DNA of 64,000 nucleotides from an uncultured Paracoccaceae bacterium (GCA_947493255.1 CANLQK010000002.1:186001-250000), one strand, 5' to 3'; positions 46,602 through 56,522 are shown, counted from the first letter of the stretch. Notes: a model not told the origin generated them from the letters alone. Translations and numbers: made by a program.

Positions 46602-48146
46602 ATGGTCCAAACTGCACTTGCCCTTTCCGATGATCAGGCTGAAGCCTGGGACACTGTCTCTGACATATTGGGAGAGGCGGGTGTTGATATGCTGGGCGGT
46701 GCAACGATGCCCCCACAAGAGGACCCAAAAGGGTCCGTTTTGGCAGTGCTGGGTAAGGCGGGTAGCGGCAAGACGCTGTTGTTGGCCGAACTTTTCAAAT
46801 CGTTGCGAGACGCTGGTGTTGATATCGTATCTGGCGATTATGAAGGCAAAAAACGGCGCGAACGTCGGACTTTGGCCATTTTGGCCCCTACGAACAAGGC
46901 GGCCAGCGTATTGCGAAACCGTGGCGTTCCGGCGACGACGATCCACCGGATTTTGTACACACCAATGTACGACCCCGAATATGAAAAGATCGCAGAATGG
47001 TTGGCCGGAAACGGTGAAAAACCCGAGATTGAAGAAATCACAGAAGTCGCCCTAGACCGCGCATTTGCGTCGTATCAGGTGAATTCGTCGATCCCGGCGG
47101 CACTGGCGGCTGCGGGGTTGCGCGGGTCTGATTTTATCACCGGATGGAAACGTCGCGAAGACCCGCTAGACATCGGGTTCGTGGACGAAAGTTCGATGTT
47201 GGACGCCAAACAATTCGCCGACCTGCAGGACATTTTCCCGACGCTTGTGTTGTTTGGTGACCCAGCACAGTTGCCACCAGTTAAGGCCGAAGGCGGCAAG
47301 ATGGTGTTCGATACACTGCCCGCCACACGCAAGCTGGAACTAAGCCGCGTCCACCGTCAGACCGCCGATAACCCAATCTTGGATCTGGCCCATTCGCTGG
47401 CCGACCCCGATGTGGATTTTTACGCCTTCGAGAAAAAGGTCGCCGAAGCTGCACAACGAGACGAGCGTGTCGTTTTGGCCCAGCGTGTGGAAAGCGATTT
47501 GATGGCGCGGTCACCCTGTTTGGTGTGGCGCAACGCAACTCGGATCAAACTAATCCATGCCTTCCGCAATGCCTACGGTGCACCAGAAGATGAATTGCTC
47601 GAAGGGGAGCCGCTGATCTGTGACGGGATCGAACTGCCCATGAAGCATCGCAAAAAACGCCTCGACCTAGAGGCGCGGGGGCTGATCAAGGGCGCGCAGG
47701 TCATCTACCTTGGGCCAGGCCGTAAACCTGGATTTAGCCGATTGCACGTTATGGGCGCAGAGGACCCTCAGGTCAGCGCCGCCTCGATCGTGAAGATTGA
47801 ATTGGAAGGTGACGAGGAACCGTTCATTCCGTTTGCGGCCAAGATGGGTGCGACCTTCTTGCACGGTGCGGCGGTGACAATCCACAAGGCCCAAGGGTCA
47901 CAATGGGACACCGTGCAGGTGTTCGCGCCAGATATTTATGCGGCATCGCGGATGGGGCGTGTGGAGGCTGGCCAGCCGTTGTGGAAACGGTTGGCCTATG
48001 TGGCCATTACACGGGCGGAGAACCGGCTGTGTTGGGTTGTGCGCAACCGTTTGGCACGCCCGACGGGTATTTTGCAGACCGATGATTTGACAGTCGCGCC
48101 CGCGCCATTGGAACTGGTCGCGCAAACTGACGGTGAAGAGCTATGA
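46602..48146 (+). CDS. ATP-dependent RecD-like DNA helicase
   Basis: A 514-residue superfamily 1 helicase of the RecD/Pif1-like class. Walker A GKAGSGKT at residues 51-58, Walker B FVDESSMLD, motif III VLFGDPAQLPPV, motif IV SRVHRQT, motif V TIHKAQGSQWDTV and motif VI YVAITRAENRL. There is no RecB or RecC partner and no N-terminal RecD domain, so it is a stand-alone helicase. Start taken at ATG 46602; a GTG lies 27 bp earlier. It overlaps the SDR gene by 4 bp. Confidence 0.88.
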   Translation: MVQTALALSDDQAEAWDTVSDILGEAGVDMLGGATMPPQEDPKGSVLAVLGKAGSGKTLLLAELFKSLRDAGVDIVSGDYEGKKRRERRTLAILAPTNKAASVLRNRGVPATTIHRILYTPMYDPEYEKIAEWLAGNGEKPEIEEITEVALDRAFASYQVNSSIPAALAAAGLRGSDFITGWKRREDPLDIGFVDESSMLDAKQFADLQDIFPTLVLFGDPAQLPPVKAEGGKMVFDTLPATRKLELSRVHRQTADNPILDLAHSLADPDVDFYAFEKKVAEAAQRDERVVLAQRVESDLMARSPCLVWRNATRIKLIHAFRNAYGAPEDELLEGEPLICDGIELPMKHRKKRLDLEARGLIKGAQVIYLGPGRKPGFSRLHVMGAEDPQVSAASIVKIELEGDEEPFIPFAAKMGATFLHGAAVTIHKAQGSQWDTVQVFAPDIYAASRMGRVEAGQPLWKRLAYVAITRAENRLCWVVRNRLARPTGILQTDDLTVAPAPLELVAQTDGEEL

Positions 48147-48871
48147 AAACGATACTTGTAACCGGTGCCAGTGGCGGCATTGGCCGCGCTGTCGCGGAAA
48201 AATTTCTGACAGAAGGGTGGGCAGTAGGGCTGGTCGCGCGTCGCGAAGCGGCTTTGGCCGATGTCGCACAGAACCAACCTAACGCGCATATTCTGCCCTG
48301 TGATGTGACAGACCCAAGGGCCGTCGATCAGGCGTTTGCGGAGTTCATGTCTGCAACGGGACACTTGGATTGTCTGTTCAATAACGCCGGGATTTTTACG
48401 CCTGCAGCCCCGATTGACGAAATCCCCGTCGACGATTGGTTTGACGCGGTGAACGTTAATCTGACGGGTATGTTTTTGTGCGCCCGTGCCGCATTCGGAT
48501 ACATGCGTCACCAAGACCCGCAAGGTGGGCGGATCATCAACAACGGGTCTGTCTCGGCGCACACTCCGCGCGAAGGGTCCGCGACCTATACAACGACCAA
48601 ACATGGTGTGACGGGGCTGACCAAAACCTTGGCGTTAGACGGGCGTCCGTTCCAGATTGCTGCGGGGCAGATCGATATTGGCAATGCTGAAACAGATATG
48701 CTGCGCGAAATCAAAGATCGTGCTGTCGCGGCTGGCGACCAGCCACCACCGACGATGGAAGTGTCCCATGTAAGCGATGCTGTGTGGAACATGGCGAACC
48801 TGCCACTGCACGCGAACACCTTGTTTCAAACCATTATGGCAACACAGATGCCCTACGTTGGACGTGGCTGA
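48143..48871 (+). CDS. SDR family oxidoreductase
   Basis: A 242-residue short-chain dehydrogenase/reductase. Cofactor motif TGASGGIG at residues 7-14, NNAG at 80-83, catalytic Ser (NNGSVS, 136/138), Tyr149 and Lys153 in YTTTK. The basic residues after beta-2 (ARRE) hint at NADPH. Substrate unknown. Translationally coupled to the helicase gene (ATGA), and it stops next to the converging gene. Confidence 0.9.
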   Translation: MKTILVTGASGGIGRAVAEKFLTEGWAVGLVARREAALADVAQNQPNAHILPCDVTDPRAVDQAFAEFMSATGHLDCLFNNAGIFTPAAPIDEIPVDDWFDAVNVNLTGMFLCARAAFGYMRHQDPQGGRIINNGSVSAHTPREGSATYTTTKHGVTGLTKTLALDGRPFQIAAGQIDIGNAETDMLREIKDRAVAAGDQPPPTMEVSHVSDAVWNMANLPLHANTLFQTIMATQMPYVGRG

Positions 48872-49636
48872 TTAACGTAGGAACAAGCGGAACGCGGCAG
48901 ATGCCAGCCAGCCTGCTGCAATGGCAATAGCCAGTGACATCAACCCGTAAAGCAATGGCTGATTGCGGGACAATTCGAACAAGAACCGTTCCAGCCCAGC
49001 TTTGAATACTGCGATCGTGGTTTCATATTCATCCACAACGATCCCGTCACGGGTGATGAAAATGCGTGCCTTGTAATCCCCCTCGGTCAGCGCTGCTGGC
49101 AATGTGATCTGCCCTCGAAACAAGGTTTCTTCTTCGATATCAACGCCGCCGTCTAACACTTGGTAAAGACCACTACCTGCACGGATACGGATCAACGCGT
49201 CCGTAAAGCTTTCAGCGTTTTCGATTGACGCGGGCGCATCAACCGAACGGATCACCTGTGGAATAGAAATCGCGCGCCGCAAATCTTCTGTCGCGCTCAG
49301 GCTTTCGGCCAATGGCGCAGACGTTGCAACGGCGTAAAAGGAGGGTGCTTGGTCTACCTCAACGGCATCAGTGTTGGCCCAGATGCCCAAAATGCGTTCC
49401 TTGCGGCGGACCGTTATCGGGGCGGATGGCCCTGCAAGGGTGATGATAACCTGTAATGGGCCTGTGTCAGGTGCGGGTGCATCGCGTTTGATGGCCCCGA
49501 AAATCAACACGTCGGTTCCATCAAAGGTCGCTGTTATGGCGACTTCATCGCGGCTGAGCCCAAGAACGATTTCTTCGGATTGGGCGGAAGACAGCACCGG
49601 CAAAACCAAAAGGACGAAGGCAAGGATAAACCGCAT
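48872..49636 (-). CDS. TIGR02186 family membrane-anchored protein
   Basis: A 254-residue protein with a signal peptide (FILAFVLLVLPVLSSA), a periplasmic beta domain and one C-terminal membrane helix (PLLYGLMSLAIAIAAGWLASAAF). Typical motifs: EEIVLGLSRDEVAITATFDGTD and VFKAGLERFLFELSRNQPLLYG. Members of this family usually sit next to a TSUP permease, as here with a 4-bp overlap. Probably an accessory subunit of that permease; function otherwise unknown. Confidence 0.85.
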   Translation of the reverse strand: MRFILAFVLLVLPVLSSAQSEEIVLGLSRDEVAITATFDGTDVLIFGAIKRDAPAPDTGPLQVIITLAGPSAPITVRRKERILGIWANTDAVEVDQAPSFYAVATSAPLAESLSATEDLRRAISIPQVIRSVDAPASIENAESFTDALIRIRAGSGLYQVLDGGVDIEEETLFRGQITLPAALTEGDYKARIFITRDGIVVDEYETTIAVFKAGLERFLFELSRNQPLLYGLMSLAIAIAAGWLASAAFRLFLR

Positions 49637-50553
49637 CAGTGGCCTCCTGCCGCGCCAAGGCTGTAAAGTTCGGATGGGGTTAACAGCAGATCAAGGGCAA
49701 GCTTACCGCAGACCAGCAATACCATTGCGGCCAACAAGATCCGAAGTTGTTCGGCTTTCATTTTTACGCCAATGCGCGTACCGATCTGGGCACCAATGAC
49801 ACCGCCGACCAGCAGTAAAACCGCCAACACGATATCTACGGTGTAGTTGGTTGTGGCGTGCAGCAAGGTTGTAAAGGCGGTGACAAAAATGATCTGAAAC
49901 AGCGAGGTTCCGATCACGACCTTGGTAGGCATTCCTAACAGGTAGATCATCGCAGGGACCATAATGAACCCGCCACCAACGCCCATAATCGCAGCCAAAA
50001 TGCCCACGCAGAGCCCTACCAAAAGCGGTGGAATAACCGAGATATACAGCCCCGAAACACGAAACTTCATCTTGAAGGGTAAGGAATGAACCAACCCGTG
50101 CTTGCGTCTTTGCGGTACCGCTCCAGGGGTTTTGGAACGTCGAAGTGCACGAAGGCTTTCGATGAACATAAGTCCACCAACCACGCCCAAGAAGATGACG
50201 TAACAAAGCTTTACCAACAGATCGACCTGACCAAGAGATTTCAGGTAATTGAACAACACGACACCTAGTGCCGCGCCGACGAGGCCTCCGATCAACAATA
50301 CGGTGCCCATTTTTAGGTCGACTGTTTTTCGTCGCAGGTGCGCTAAGACACCAGAAAAAGACGATGCAACGATTTGGTTTGCCTCAGTCGCAACCGCAAC
50401 AGCGGGCGGGATGCCGATGAAAAACAACAGCGGGGTCATTAGAAAACCACCCCCTACGCCGAACATACCTGACAAAATTCCAACAATACCGCCCAATCCA
50501 AGAAGCAAGAATGCGTTCACGGAGACTTCGGCGATGGGAAGGTATATTTGCAT
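49636..50553 (-). CDS. TSUP (TauE/SafE) family permease
   Basis: A 305-residue anion permease with eight hydrophobic segments and the two repeat motifs GMFGVGGGFLMTPLLFFIGIPP and GVGGGFIMVPAMIYLLGMPT. Paired with the TIGR02186 protein downstream by overlapping ATGA. The paralogue at 28904 belongs to a shorter branch. Sulfite, sulfoacetate or similar anions are plausible substrates; not determinable here. Confidence 0.9.
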   Translation of the reverse strand: MQIYLPIAEVSVNAFLLLGLGGIVGILSGMFGVGGGFLMTPLLFFIGIPPAVAVATEANQIVASSFSGVLAHLRRKTVDLKMGTVLLIGGLVGAALGVVLFNYLKSLGQVDLLVKLCYVIFLGVVGGLMFIESLRALRRSKTPGAVPQRRKHGLVHSLPFKMKFRVSGLYISVIPPLLVGLCVGILAAIMGVGGGFIMVPAMIYLLGMPTKVVIGTSLFQIIFVTAFTTLLHATTNYTVDIVLAVLLLVGGVIGAQIGTRIGVKMKAEQLRILLAAMVLLVCGKLALDLLLTPSELYSLGAAGGH

Positions 50554-50644
50554 GCAGCCTCCTTAGCCGCGGAATGTCTCTTGTTTCAACAGCCAATTGG
50601 AGGTGCAGCATAAGACCAGTTGCACCATTCAATGGGTGCTTTGA

Positions 50645-51448
50645 TCAGATGTTGGGCAAGGCTGCGCGTAGTACCTTTTCCAGCTTAGCAGCCCCTAGCG
50701 GCGCCATTGCTTTTGTATGGGTGTGGCTGATGTTCTCGTCGCTCATTCCTGCGGCCATGTTTGTGATAGATGAAATCGCAGCGCAGCGCAGGCCAAGGAA
50801 ACGTCCCAAAATAACTTCCGGTACCGTCGACATGCCAACCGCGTCCGCACCCAAGGTGCGGATGGCTTTGATCTCGGCCACTGTTTCGAAGGACGGGCCT
50901 GAGTACCACGCATAAACGCCGCTGTGCATGTCCACCTCGGCGGTGTCCGCCGCCGCCGCCAAAATGGCGCGCAAGTCAGGGTCGTAGCAGTCTTTCATCG
51001 GGACGAATTTTGCTTCTGACTGTTCCCCGATTAGGGGGTTCAAGCCGCTGAAATTGATGTGGTCAGACAGGCACATGATGTCGCCAGTGGGCATTTCCGG
51101 CACCATGGACCCCGCGGCATTCGTGGCGATCATCACCTCCGCCCCAAGCGCCTTTAGCACCTCTAGTGGCAGGCGCATGGCGTCGCCGCGACCACTTTCA
51201 TAGTAATGGGCACGGCCACCAAATACGGCGACGCGCACGCCTTCCAATTGGCCGATCACCAATTCGGGCACATGGCCGCTGACCCCCGCATGAGGAAAGC
51301 CTTCGAGTTCGTCGTAAGGGATGGCGACGCCTTCAACAGCGCCCGCCAAATGGCCCAAGCCCGACCCAAGGATCATGCCAACCTTAACCGGCGCTTCCCC
51401 CGCGATTTGGCGGATCTTGTCCGCCAGTTCTTCAGCGTTCCTTGACAT
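50645..51448 (-). CDS. Purine-nucleoside phosphorylase (trimeric type)
   Basis: A 267-residue phosphorylase of the PunA/XapA type. Motifs: GMILGSGLG near the start, FGGRAHYYESG, NAAGSM, DHINFSGLNPL, YSGPSFETVAEI and the base site STVPEVI. The ATG 51448 is chosen for GGAGG 8 bp upstream and family start; it overlaps the upstream permease gene by 17 bp. As the last gene of a nucleoside importer operon it probably handles imported nucleosides. Confidence 0.93.
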   Translation of the reverse strand: MSRNAEELADKIRQIAGEAPVKVGMILGSGLGHLAGAVEGVAIPYDELEGFPHAGVSGHVPELVIGQLEGVRVAVFGGRAHYYESGRGDAMRLPLEVLKALGAEVMIATNAAGSMVPEMPTGDIMCLSDHINFSGLNPLIGEQSEAKFVPMKDCYDPDLRAILAAAADTAEVDMHSGVYAWYSGPSFETVAEIKAIRTLGADAVGMSTVPEVILGRFLGLRCAAISSITNMAAGMSDENISHTHTKAMAPLGAAKLEKVLRAALPNI

Positions 51449-52592
51449 AGGGTTCGCCTCCGGCACGGGGTGGAATGGCTTTGCCGACGAAACCCGCCAA
51501 CACGATCACCACAAACAAATAGGGTAGGGATTGGATCAGCTGACTGGGGACTTTTACAGTTTCCCAAAGGGCTGCGACCAGACCAACCTCGTCCCCTGTG
51601 GACCCAGTCCAAGTCACCAGCGCGACGGCCGTTAAAACGGCAGACAAGCCGCCCAAGACCAACACATCAATCTTTTCACGGCGCACGGCGTAAAGGGTCA
51701 TCGCGATGGATGCACCAATCAACAAAACCATGATCCAGATGACTTGCAACTGAATGTTCTGGAACCGGTTGTCGATGGCAAAGAACAGGCCAAACAACAG
51801 GCAAGCGCCCAACGCATACCAAGGACGCCATTTGGCAAAGATCAGCGCGGCCAGCGCGATGAACCCACGGTTTGCAGTCATGTCCTTGGTAAACCCAGCT
51901 TGAACGGCAGTGGACAGATAGGCCCCCGCGATGCCGCACAAAATGCCACAAATGATAACCGCGCTGTAACGCAGGCGCACCACTGAAATACCGGCTGTAT
52001 CAACAGCTTCGGGGGCTTCACCCACGGCGCGTAGGCGCAGGCCAAAACGGGTGCGGTACAAGACCCACCACGTCAGCGGCACAGACAGCAGGCCCACATA
52101 AACAAGAATAGAATGGCCAGACACGAATTCGGAATAAAACTGCATGCCGGGGCTGGCCTGCATTTTGTCACGCATGCGGGTAAACGCACCGGGCAAATCC
52201 AACCCGTCAAACCGCGCACTTCCTGACAGGGACGGCGTACGCCCGCCTTGTTTGAACCACCCTTGGGCGATCACCACAGTCAAACCGGCGGCGAAAAAGT
52301 TGATGGCAACGCCTGAAATCAACTGGTTCCCGCGGAACGTGATCGAGGCCAGCCCGTGGATGATCGACAGAACAACCGAAATGCCGATACCTGCAAACAG
52401 GCCAACCCAAACGGAACCAGTGGCGAAAGACACAGCCGCGGATACAAAAGCGGCCGCCAACATCTTGCCCTCTAGTCCGATGTCAAAAATACCGGCGCGT
52501 TCAGAAAACAAGCCAGCCAAACAGGCCAACAAAAGCGGGATTGCCATACGGATTGACGCGTCGCCAAGTTGAACGATGGTAAAGAAATCCAT
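51432..52592 (-). CDS. BMP-type nucleoside ABC transporter permease
   Basis: A 386-residue inner-membrane permease of the branched-chain/nucleoside (YufQ/NupQ) class with about ten helices. Motifs IPLLLACLAGLFSERAGIFDIGLEGKML and RAVGEAPEAVDTAGI are characteristic. It is the second permease of the operon and 3 bp after the first. Confidence 0.92.
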   Translation of the reverse strand: MDFFTIVQLGDASIRMAIPLLLACLAGLFSERAGIFDIGLEGKMLAAAFVSAAVSFATGSVWVGLFAGIGISVVLSIIHGLASITFRGNQLISGVAINFFAAGLTVVIAQGWFKQGGRTPSLSGSARFDGLDLPGAFTRMRDKMQASPGMQFYSEFVSGHSILVYVGLLSVPLTWWVLYRTRFGLRLRAVGEAPEAVDTAGISVVRLRYSAVIICGILCGIAGAYLSTAVQAGFTKDMTANRGFIALAALIFAKWRPWYALGACLLFGLFFAIDNRFQNIQLQVIWIMVLLIGASIAMTLYAVRREKIDVLVLGGLSAVLTAVALVTWTGSTGDEVGLVAALWETVKVPSQLIQSLPYLFVVIVLAGFVGKAIPPRAGGEPYVKER

Positions 52593-52595
52593 GTC

Positions 52596-53705
52596 TTATT
52601 CCCCCGCTGCGGCTGCAGCGCGACCGCGCCGTATGAAGATTTTTTCGATCGGGCTGCGCACCATTTGGTCCAGCGCGCCCGTAAACATGATGACCAACGC
52701 TTGGATCACGACCACGATTTGCACAGGGATAGATGTGGCGGCCGAAAGTTCGGCGCCCCCCTGATACAATGCCCCAAACAAAAGGGCGGCAATGATGATG
52801 CCAACAGGGTGGTTGCGCCCCATCAGCGCAACAGCAATTCCGATGAACCCAGCACCACCCGCAGCGTTATCCACCAGCTGTGGCGTGTTGATCCCCATGG
52901 TGTTGTTGACGGCCATCATACCCGCCAATCCACCTGATATCAGCAGTGCGATCATTGTGATGTTCACAGCCGAGATCCCGGCATATTTCGCAGCACTTTC
53001 CGACTGTCCAAACGCCCGGATTTGATAACCCAACCGCGTATGCCAGATCAGGAGCCAGACACCCACGCAGGCCGCCAAAGCGATAAAGATTGAAATGTTC
53101 ACAGGCGAGCGACCGAACAGATCAGACCCGAACAGCTGTGCGACATCATTCAGCGACGGCAGGTGTGTGGCGTCTGGGAAGATGGCCGTTGCTGTCTGCA
53201 TTTGGCCCGCTGGGCGCAATGCGTCGGACAGCATATAGACCAATAGGCCCGACGCCATGAAGTTGAACATAATCGTCGTAATCACGATGTGACTGCCGCG
53301 CCGCGCCTGCAAATAGGCGGGTATCGCGACCCAAAGCGCGCCAAAAGCTGCAGCCGCCAGTCCACCGGCAATCAAGGCCAAAGTCCAATGTGGCCAAGGG
53401 ATAAACAGGCAGACAATCGCAGCGCCCAAACCGCCCAGCAACACCTGACCTTCGCCGCCGATGTTAAACAGCGACGCATGAAATGCCACCGCAACAGCAA
53501 GGCCGGTAAAGATGAAATTTGTGGTGTAAAACAACGTATATCCAAGGAAATCGGACGTGCCGACAGCGCCATACGCCATCAGCTTTAACGCCTCCCAAGG
53601 GTTTTGCCCTACGGCAACAAATACAATGACCGAAATAATTGCCGCCAGCAGCAAGGATACAACCGGCACAAGCACGACATCAGCCCATTTAGGCATCTTT
53701 TCCAT
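52596..53705 (-). CDS. BMP-type nucleoside ABC transporter permease
   Basis: A 369-residue permease (YufP/NupP class). Motifs FHASLFNIGGEGQVLLGGLGAA, RARRGSHIVITTIMFNFMAS-like segment and IRAFGQSESAAKYAGI. It shares one base with the ATPase gene upstream (overlapping stop/start) and precedes the second permease by 3 bp. Confidence 0.92.
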   Translation of the reverse strand: MEKMPKWADVVLVPVVSLLLAAIISVIVFVAVGQNPWEALKLMAYGAVGTSDFLGYTLFYTTNFIFTGLAVAVAFHASLFNIGGEGQVLLGGLGAAIVCLFIPWPHWTLALIAGGLAAAAFGALWVAIPAYLQARRGSHIVITTIMFNFMASGLLVYMLSDALRPAGQMQTATAIFPDATHLPSLNDVAQLFGSDLFGRSPVNISIFIALAACVGVWLLIWHTRLGYQIRAFGQSESAAKYAGISAVNITMIALLISGGLAGMMAVNNTMGINTPQLVDNAAGGAGFIGIAVALMGRNHPVGIIIAALLFGALYQGGAELSAATSIPVQIVVVIQALVIMFTGALDQMVRSPIEKIFIRRGRAAAAAGE

Positions 53706-55246
53706 TACGCGGCCTCCCCATCTGTGACGCCCGCCATCAGCAGCCCCAGTTCTTTTTCATTCGTTTGGTCGGGCATACGTTCGCCCATGATCTGTCCGTC
53801 AAACATGACGGCGATCCGGTCGGACAGGCCGATTATTTCATCCAGTTCCACGGACACCAGCAAAATGGCCTTACCTTTGTCGCGCAGGGCGACGATTTGT
53901 TGGTGAATAAATTCAATCGCGCCGATGTCGACACCGCGTGTCGGCTGGCCGACCAACAATAGGTCCGGGTTGCGTTCAATTTCACGGGCGACGACGATTT
54001 TCTGTTGGTTGCCGCCGGAAAAACTCTTGGCGGCCAACAATGGGTTCGGCGGGCGTACATCGAAACGGTCCATCTTTTCTTGGGCATCAGCCAAGATTGC
54101 GGCGTTATCCATCAACATTTTGCCGCGTTGGTAACGTTCATCGTGGTGATAGCCAAAGGCAGTATTTTCCCATGCGGAAAACTCCATGATCAGGCCTTCG
54201 TGTTGGCGGTCTTCTGGCACGTGGGCAATCCCACGGTTGCGGCGGCTTTGCCCGTCCGACAACGCGCCGGTCAGGTCAATCGGCTGGCCGTTTAACAGGA
54301 TTTCTCCGGTGCCTTTTTCGTAACCACCCAAGACTTCCAGCAACTCAGATTGTCCGTTGCCAGACACGCCAGCGATGCCCAAAATCTCGCCTGCACGGAT
54401 GTTGAACGACACGTCTTTCAAACGGTGCACACCTTTGTCGTCCGTCACGTTCAGGTTCTTTACCTCTAACACGGTGTCTTTTGGCTGCGCGGGCACTTTG
54501 TCGACCCGCAACAAAACCTTTCGGCCAACCATACGTTCGGCCAAATCAGCTGGCGACGTGTCTGATGTTTTGACGGTCGACGTCATCTCGCCGCGGCGCA
54601 TCACAGACACGGTGTCTGTAATATCCATAATCTCGCGCAGCTTGTGCGTGATCAGGATGATGGTTTTGCCTTCTTCCTTCAGGCGGCCCAAAATTCGGAA
54701 CAGCTGATCGGCTTCCGCTGGGGTCAAAACGCCTGTCGGTTCATCCAAAATCAGTATGTCGGCCTGTCGGTACAGGGCCTTAAGGATCTCGACACGCTGC
54801 TGCATGCCCACACCGATATCTTGGATGATCGCATCTGGATCGACGTTCAGTTCGTATTCTTCGGCAAGGGATTTCAATTGCTTGCGCGCCTTGGCCAGCG
54901 ACGGGCGCAACATGGCGCCGTCTTCTGCCCCAAGGACCACGTTTTCTAAAACGCTAAAATTCTGAACCAGTTTAAAGTGCTGGAACACCATACCAATACC
55001 GGCAGCAATCGCGGCTTGGCTATCAGGGATCTCGGTCTTCTGGCCGTTGATGAATACTTCGCCAGCGTCGGCTTTGTAGAACCCGTACAAGATCGACATC
55101 AACGTTGATTTGCCTGCTCCGTTTTCGCCGATAATGCCGTGGACAGTTCCAGGCATGACGCGGATTGAAATGTCTTTGTTGGCTTGGACTGGGCCAAATG
55201 CCTTGGAAATACCCTTAAGCTCAATCGCGGGTGCTGTATCTGTCAT
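53705..55246 (-). CDS. BMP-type nucleoside ABC transporter ATP-binding protein
   Basis: A 513-residue protein with two fused ABC domains (YufO/NupO type). First domain: Walker A GENGAGKST at residues 40-48, with the signature replaced by VGMQQRVEILKAL, normal for this class. Second domain: GVSGNGQSE and FSGGNQQKIVVARE. ATG 55246 is chosen because the family starts there and GGGG lies upstream. It powers uptake through the two downstream permeases. Confidence 0.93.
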   Translation of the reverse strand: MTDTAPAIELKGISKAFGPVQANKDISIRVMPGTVHGIIGENGAGKSTLMSILYGFYKADAGEVFINGQKTEIPDSQAAIAAGIGMVFQHFKLVQNFSVLENVVLGAEDGAMLRPSLAKARKQLKSLAEEYELNVDPDAIIQDIGVGMQQRVEILKALYRQADILILDEPTGVLTPAEADQLFRILGRLKEEGKTIILITHKLREIMDITDTVSVMRRGEMTSTVKTSDTSPADLAERMVGRKVLLRVDKVPAQPKDTVLEVKNLNVTDDKGVHRLKDVSFNIRAGEILGIAGVSGNGQSELLEVLGGYEKGTGEILLNGQPIDLTGALSDGQSRRNRGIAHVPEDRQHEGLIMEFSAWENTAFGYHHDERYQRGKMLMDNAAILADAQEKMDRFDVRPPNPLLAAKSFSGGNQQKIVVAREIERNPDLLLVGQPTRGVDIGAIEFIHQQIVALRDKGKAILLVSVELDEIIGLSDRIAVMFDGQIMGERMPDQTNEKELGLLMAGVTDGEAA

Positions 55247-55352
55247 ATCGTGTCCCCGTTGTAGCCATCGGTCCCGCATTGTTTGCGGATTGCGATGGAA
55301 AAGGCCGCGCCGATCGGATCAGCGCGGCCTAAGTCGTCTTATTCAGCCAGTC

Positions 55353-56348
55353 TTAGAATTCCAGAACTGGGCAGCTTTCGTCGGACATGTAGTCATGCAC
55401 AACCAGTTCGCCGGATGCCATCGCAGCGGTTGCAGCTTCAACAGTTGCCTGCATGTCTTCTGTAACGAGCTCAGCGTTGAATTCGTCCAGCGCGTAACCA
55501 ACGCCACCTTCAGCAACGCCAAGGATCACGATGCCAGCGTCTGTTGTGCCAGAGAAGCTTTCGTAAACAACGTTATCAACGCGCTTCAACATAGATGTCA
55601 GAACTTCGCCCGGGAACAGGTAGTTCTGGTTCGCGTCAACACCGATGGACAGGATGCCTTCGTCAGATGCTGTTTGCAAAACGCCAACACCAGTACCGCC
55701 AGCTGCAGCAAACACAACGTCAGCGCCTTGAGAAATCTGGCTCAACGTCAGTTCGGACCCTTTTACTGGGTCGTTCCAAGCGGCAGGCGTTGTGCCTGTC
55801 ATGTTGGCAATCACAGTTGCGTCTTCGTTAACAGCAGCAACACCCTGCGCGTAGCCACAGCCAAAGCGGCGGATCAACGGAATGTCCATGCCGCCGACGA
55901 AGGAAACAACACCAGTTTCGGATGCTTCAGCAGCCAACATGCCAACCAGGTAGGACCCTTCTTGTTCCTTGAACCCAACCGCGCGAACGTTCGGAAGGTC
56001 GATCCAAGATACGTCGATCACAACGAAATCTGTGTCTGGGTAATCCGGTGCAGCTGTTTCCAGCGCTGTCGCCCAAGAAAAACCAGCCATAACGATTGGG
56101 CTATTGCCGTCTTCAGCGAAACGGCGGATCGCCTGTTCGCGCTGCGCGTCTGCAGTGATTTCGAATTCAGCGAATTCGCTGCCGTTTTCTTCGGCCCAGC
56201 GCTGTGCGCCGTTAAATGCTGATTCATTGAATGATTTGTCGAACTTACCGCCCAGATCATAGATGATCGCAGGGCCATCGGCCATTGCGGCGCCAGCTGT
56301 CAGAGCCAGTGCAGTGGATGTGCCAAGAATTGTTTTCATAAGGCTCAT
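55353..56348 (-). CDS. BMP family substrate-binding protein (nucleoside uptake)
   Basis: A 331-residue basic membrane protein (Bmp/Med) family receptor. Signal peptide ends near AMA at residue 23; no lipobox, so it is soluble periplasmic. Motifs AIIYDLGGKFDKSFNESAFNGA, GFSWATALETAAPDYPDT, FVGGMDIPLIRRFGCGYAQG and AAAGGTGVGVLQ. The ATG 56348 has GGGAG 8-10 bp upstream. First gene of a five-gene importer-phosphorylase operon, behind a RutR-type palindrome. Confidence 0.93.
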   Translation of the reverse strand: MSLMKTILGTSTALALTAGAAMADGPAIIYDLGGKFDKSFNESAFNGAQRWAEENGSEFAEFEITADAQREQAIRRFAEDGNSPIVMAGFSWATALETAAPDYPDTDFVVIDVSWIDLPNVRAVGFKEQEGSYLVGMLAAEASETGVVSFVGGMDIPLIRRFGCGYAQGVAAVNEDATVIANMTGTTPAAWNDPVKGSELTLSQISQGADVVFAAAGGTGVGVLQTASDEGILSIGVDANQNYLFPGEVLTSMLKRVDNVVYESFSGTTDAGIVILGVAEGGVGYALDEFNAELVTEDMQATVEAATAAMASGELVVHDYMSDESCPVLEF

Positions 56349-56499
56349 AGAGAGATCTCCCAGGTTTTGTTGGTGGACGTTTTTTATAGTCCCTTCGGTC
56401 TGCCGCGCCCCAATGAGAAGTGCGAAAACCAATCATGGGCAAATTAGGCAACGCAACGCAAGGAAGATCAACCGATTCTTATCTGCGAGTGCTTCCATT

Positions 56500-56515
56500 T
56501 TGACCAATTGGTCAA
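56500..56515. promoter_or_regulatory. RutR-type operator upstream of the nucleoside importer
   Basis: TTGACCAATTGGTCAA is a perfect 16-bp palindrome and matches the RutR consensus TTGACCA-N2-TGGTCAA known from E. coli. It lies 152 bp upstream of the BMP gene start, between it and rimI. RutR-like TetR repressors respond to uracil or thymine. Inference from motif. Confidence 0.65.
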
Positions 56516-56522
56516 TAAGACG

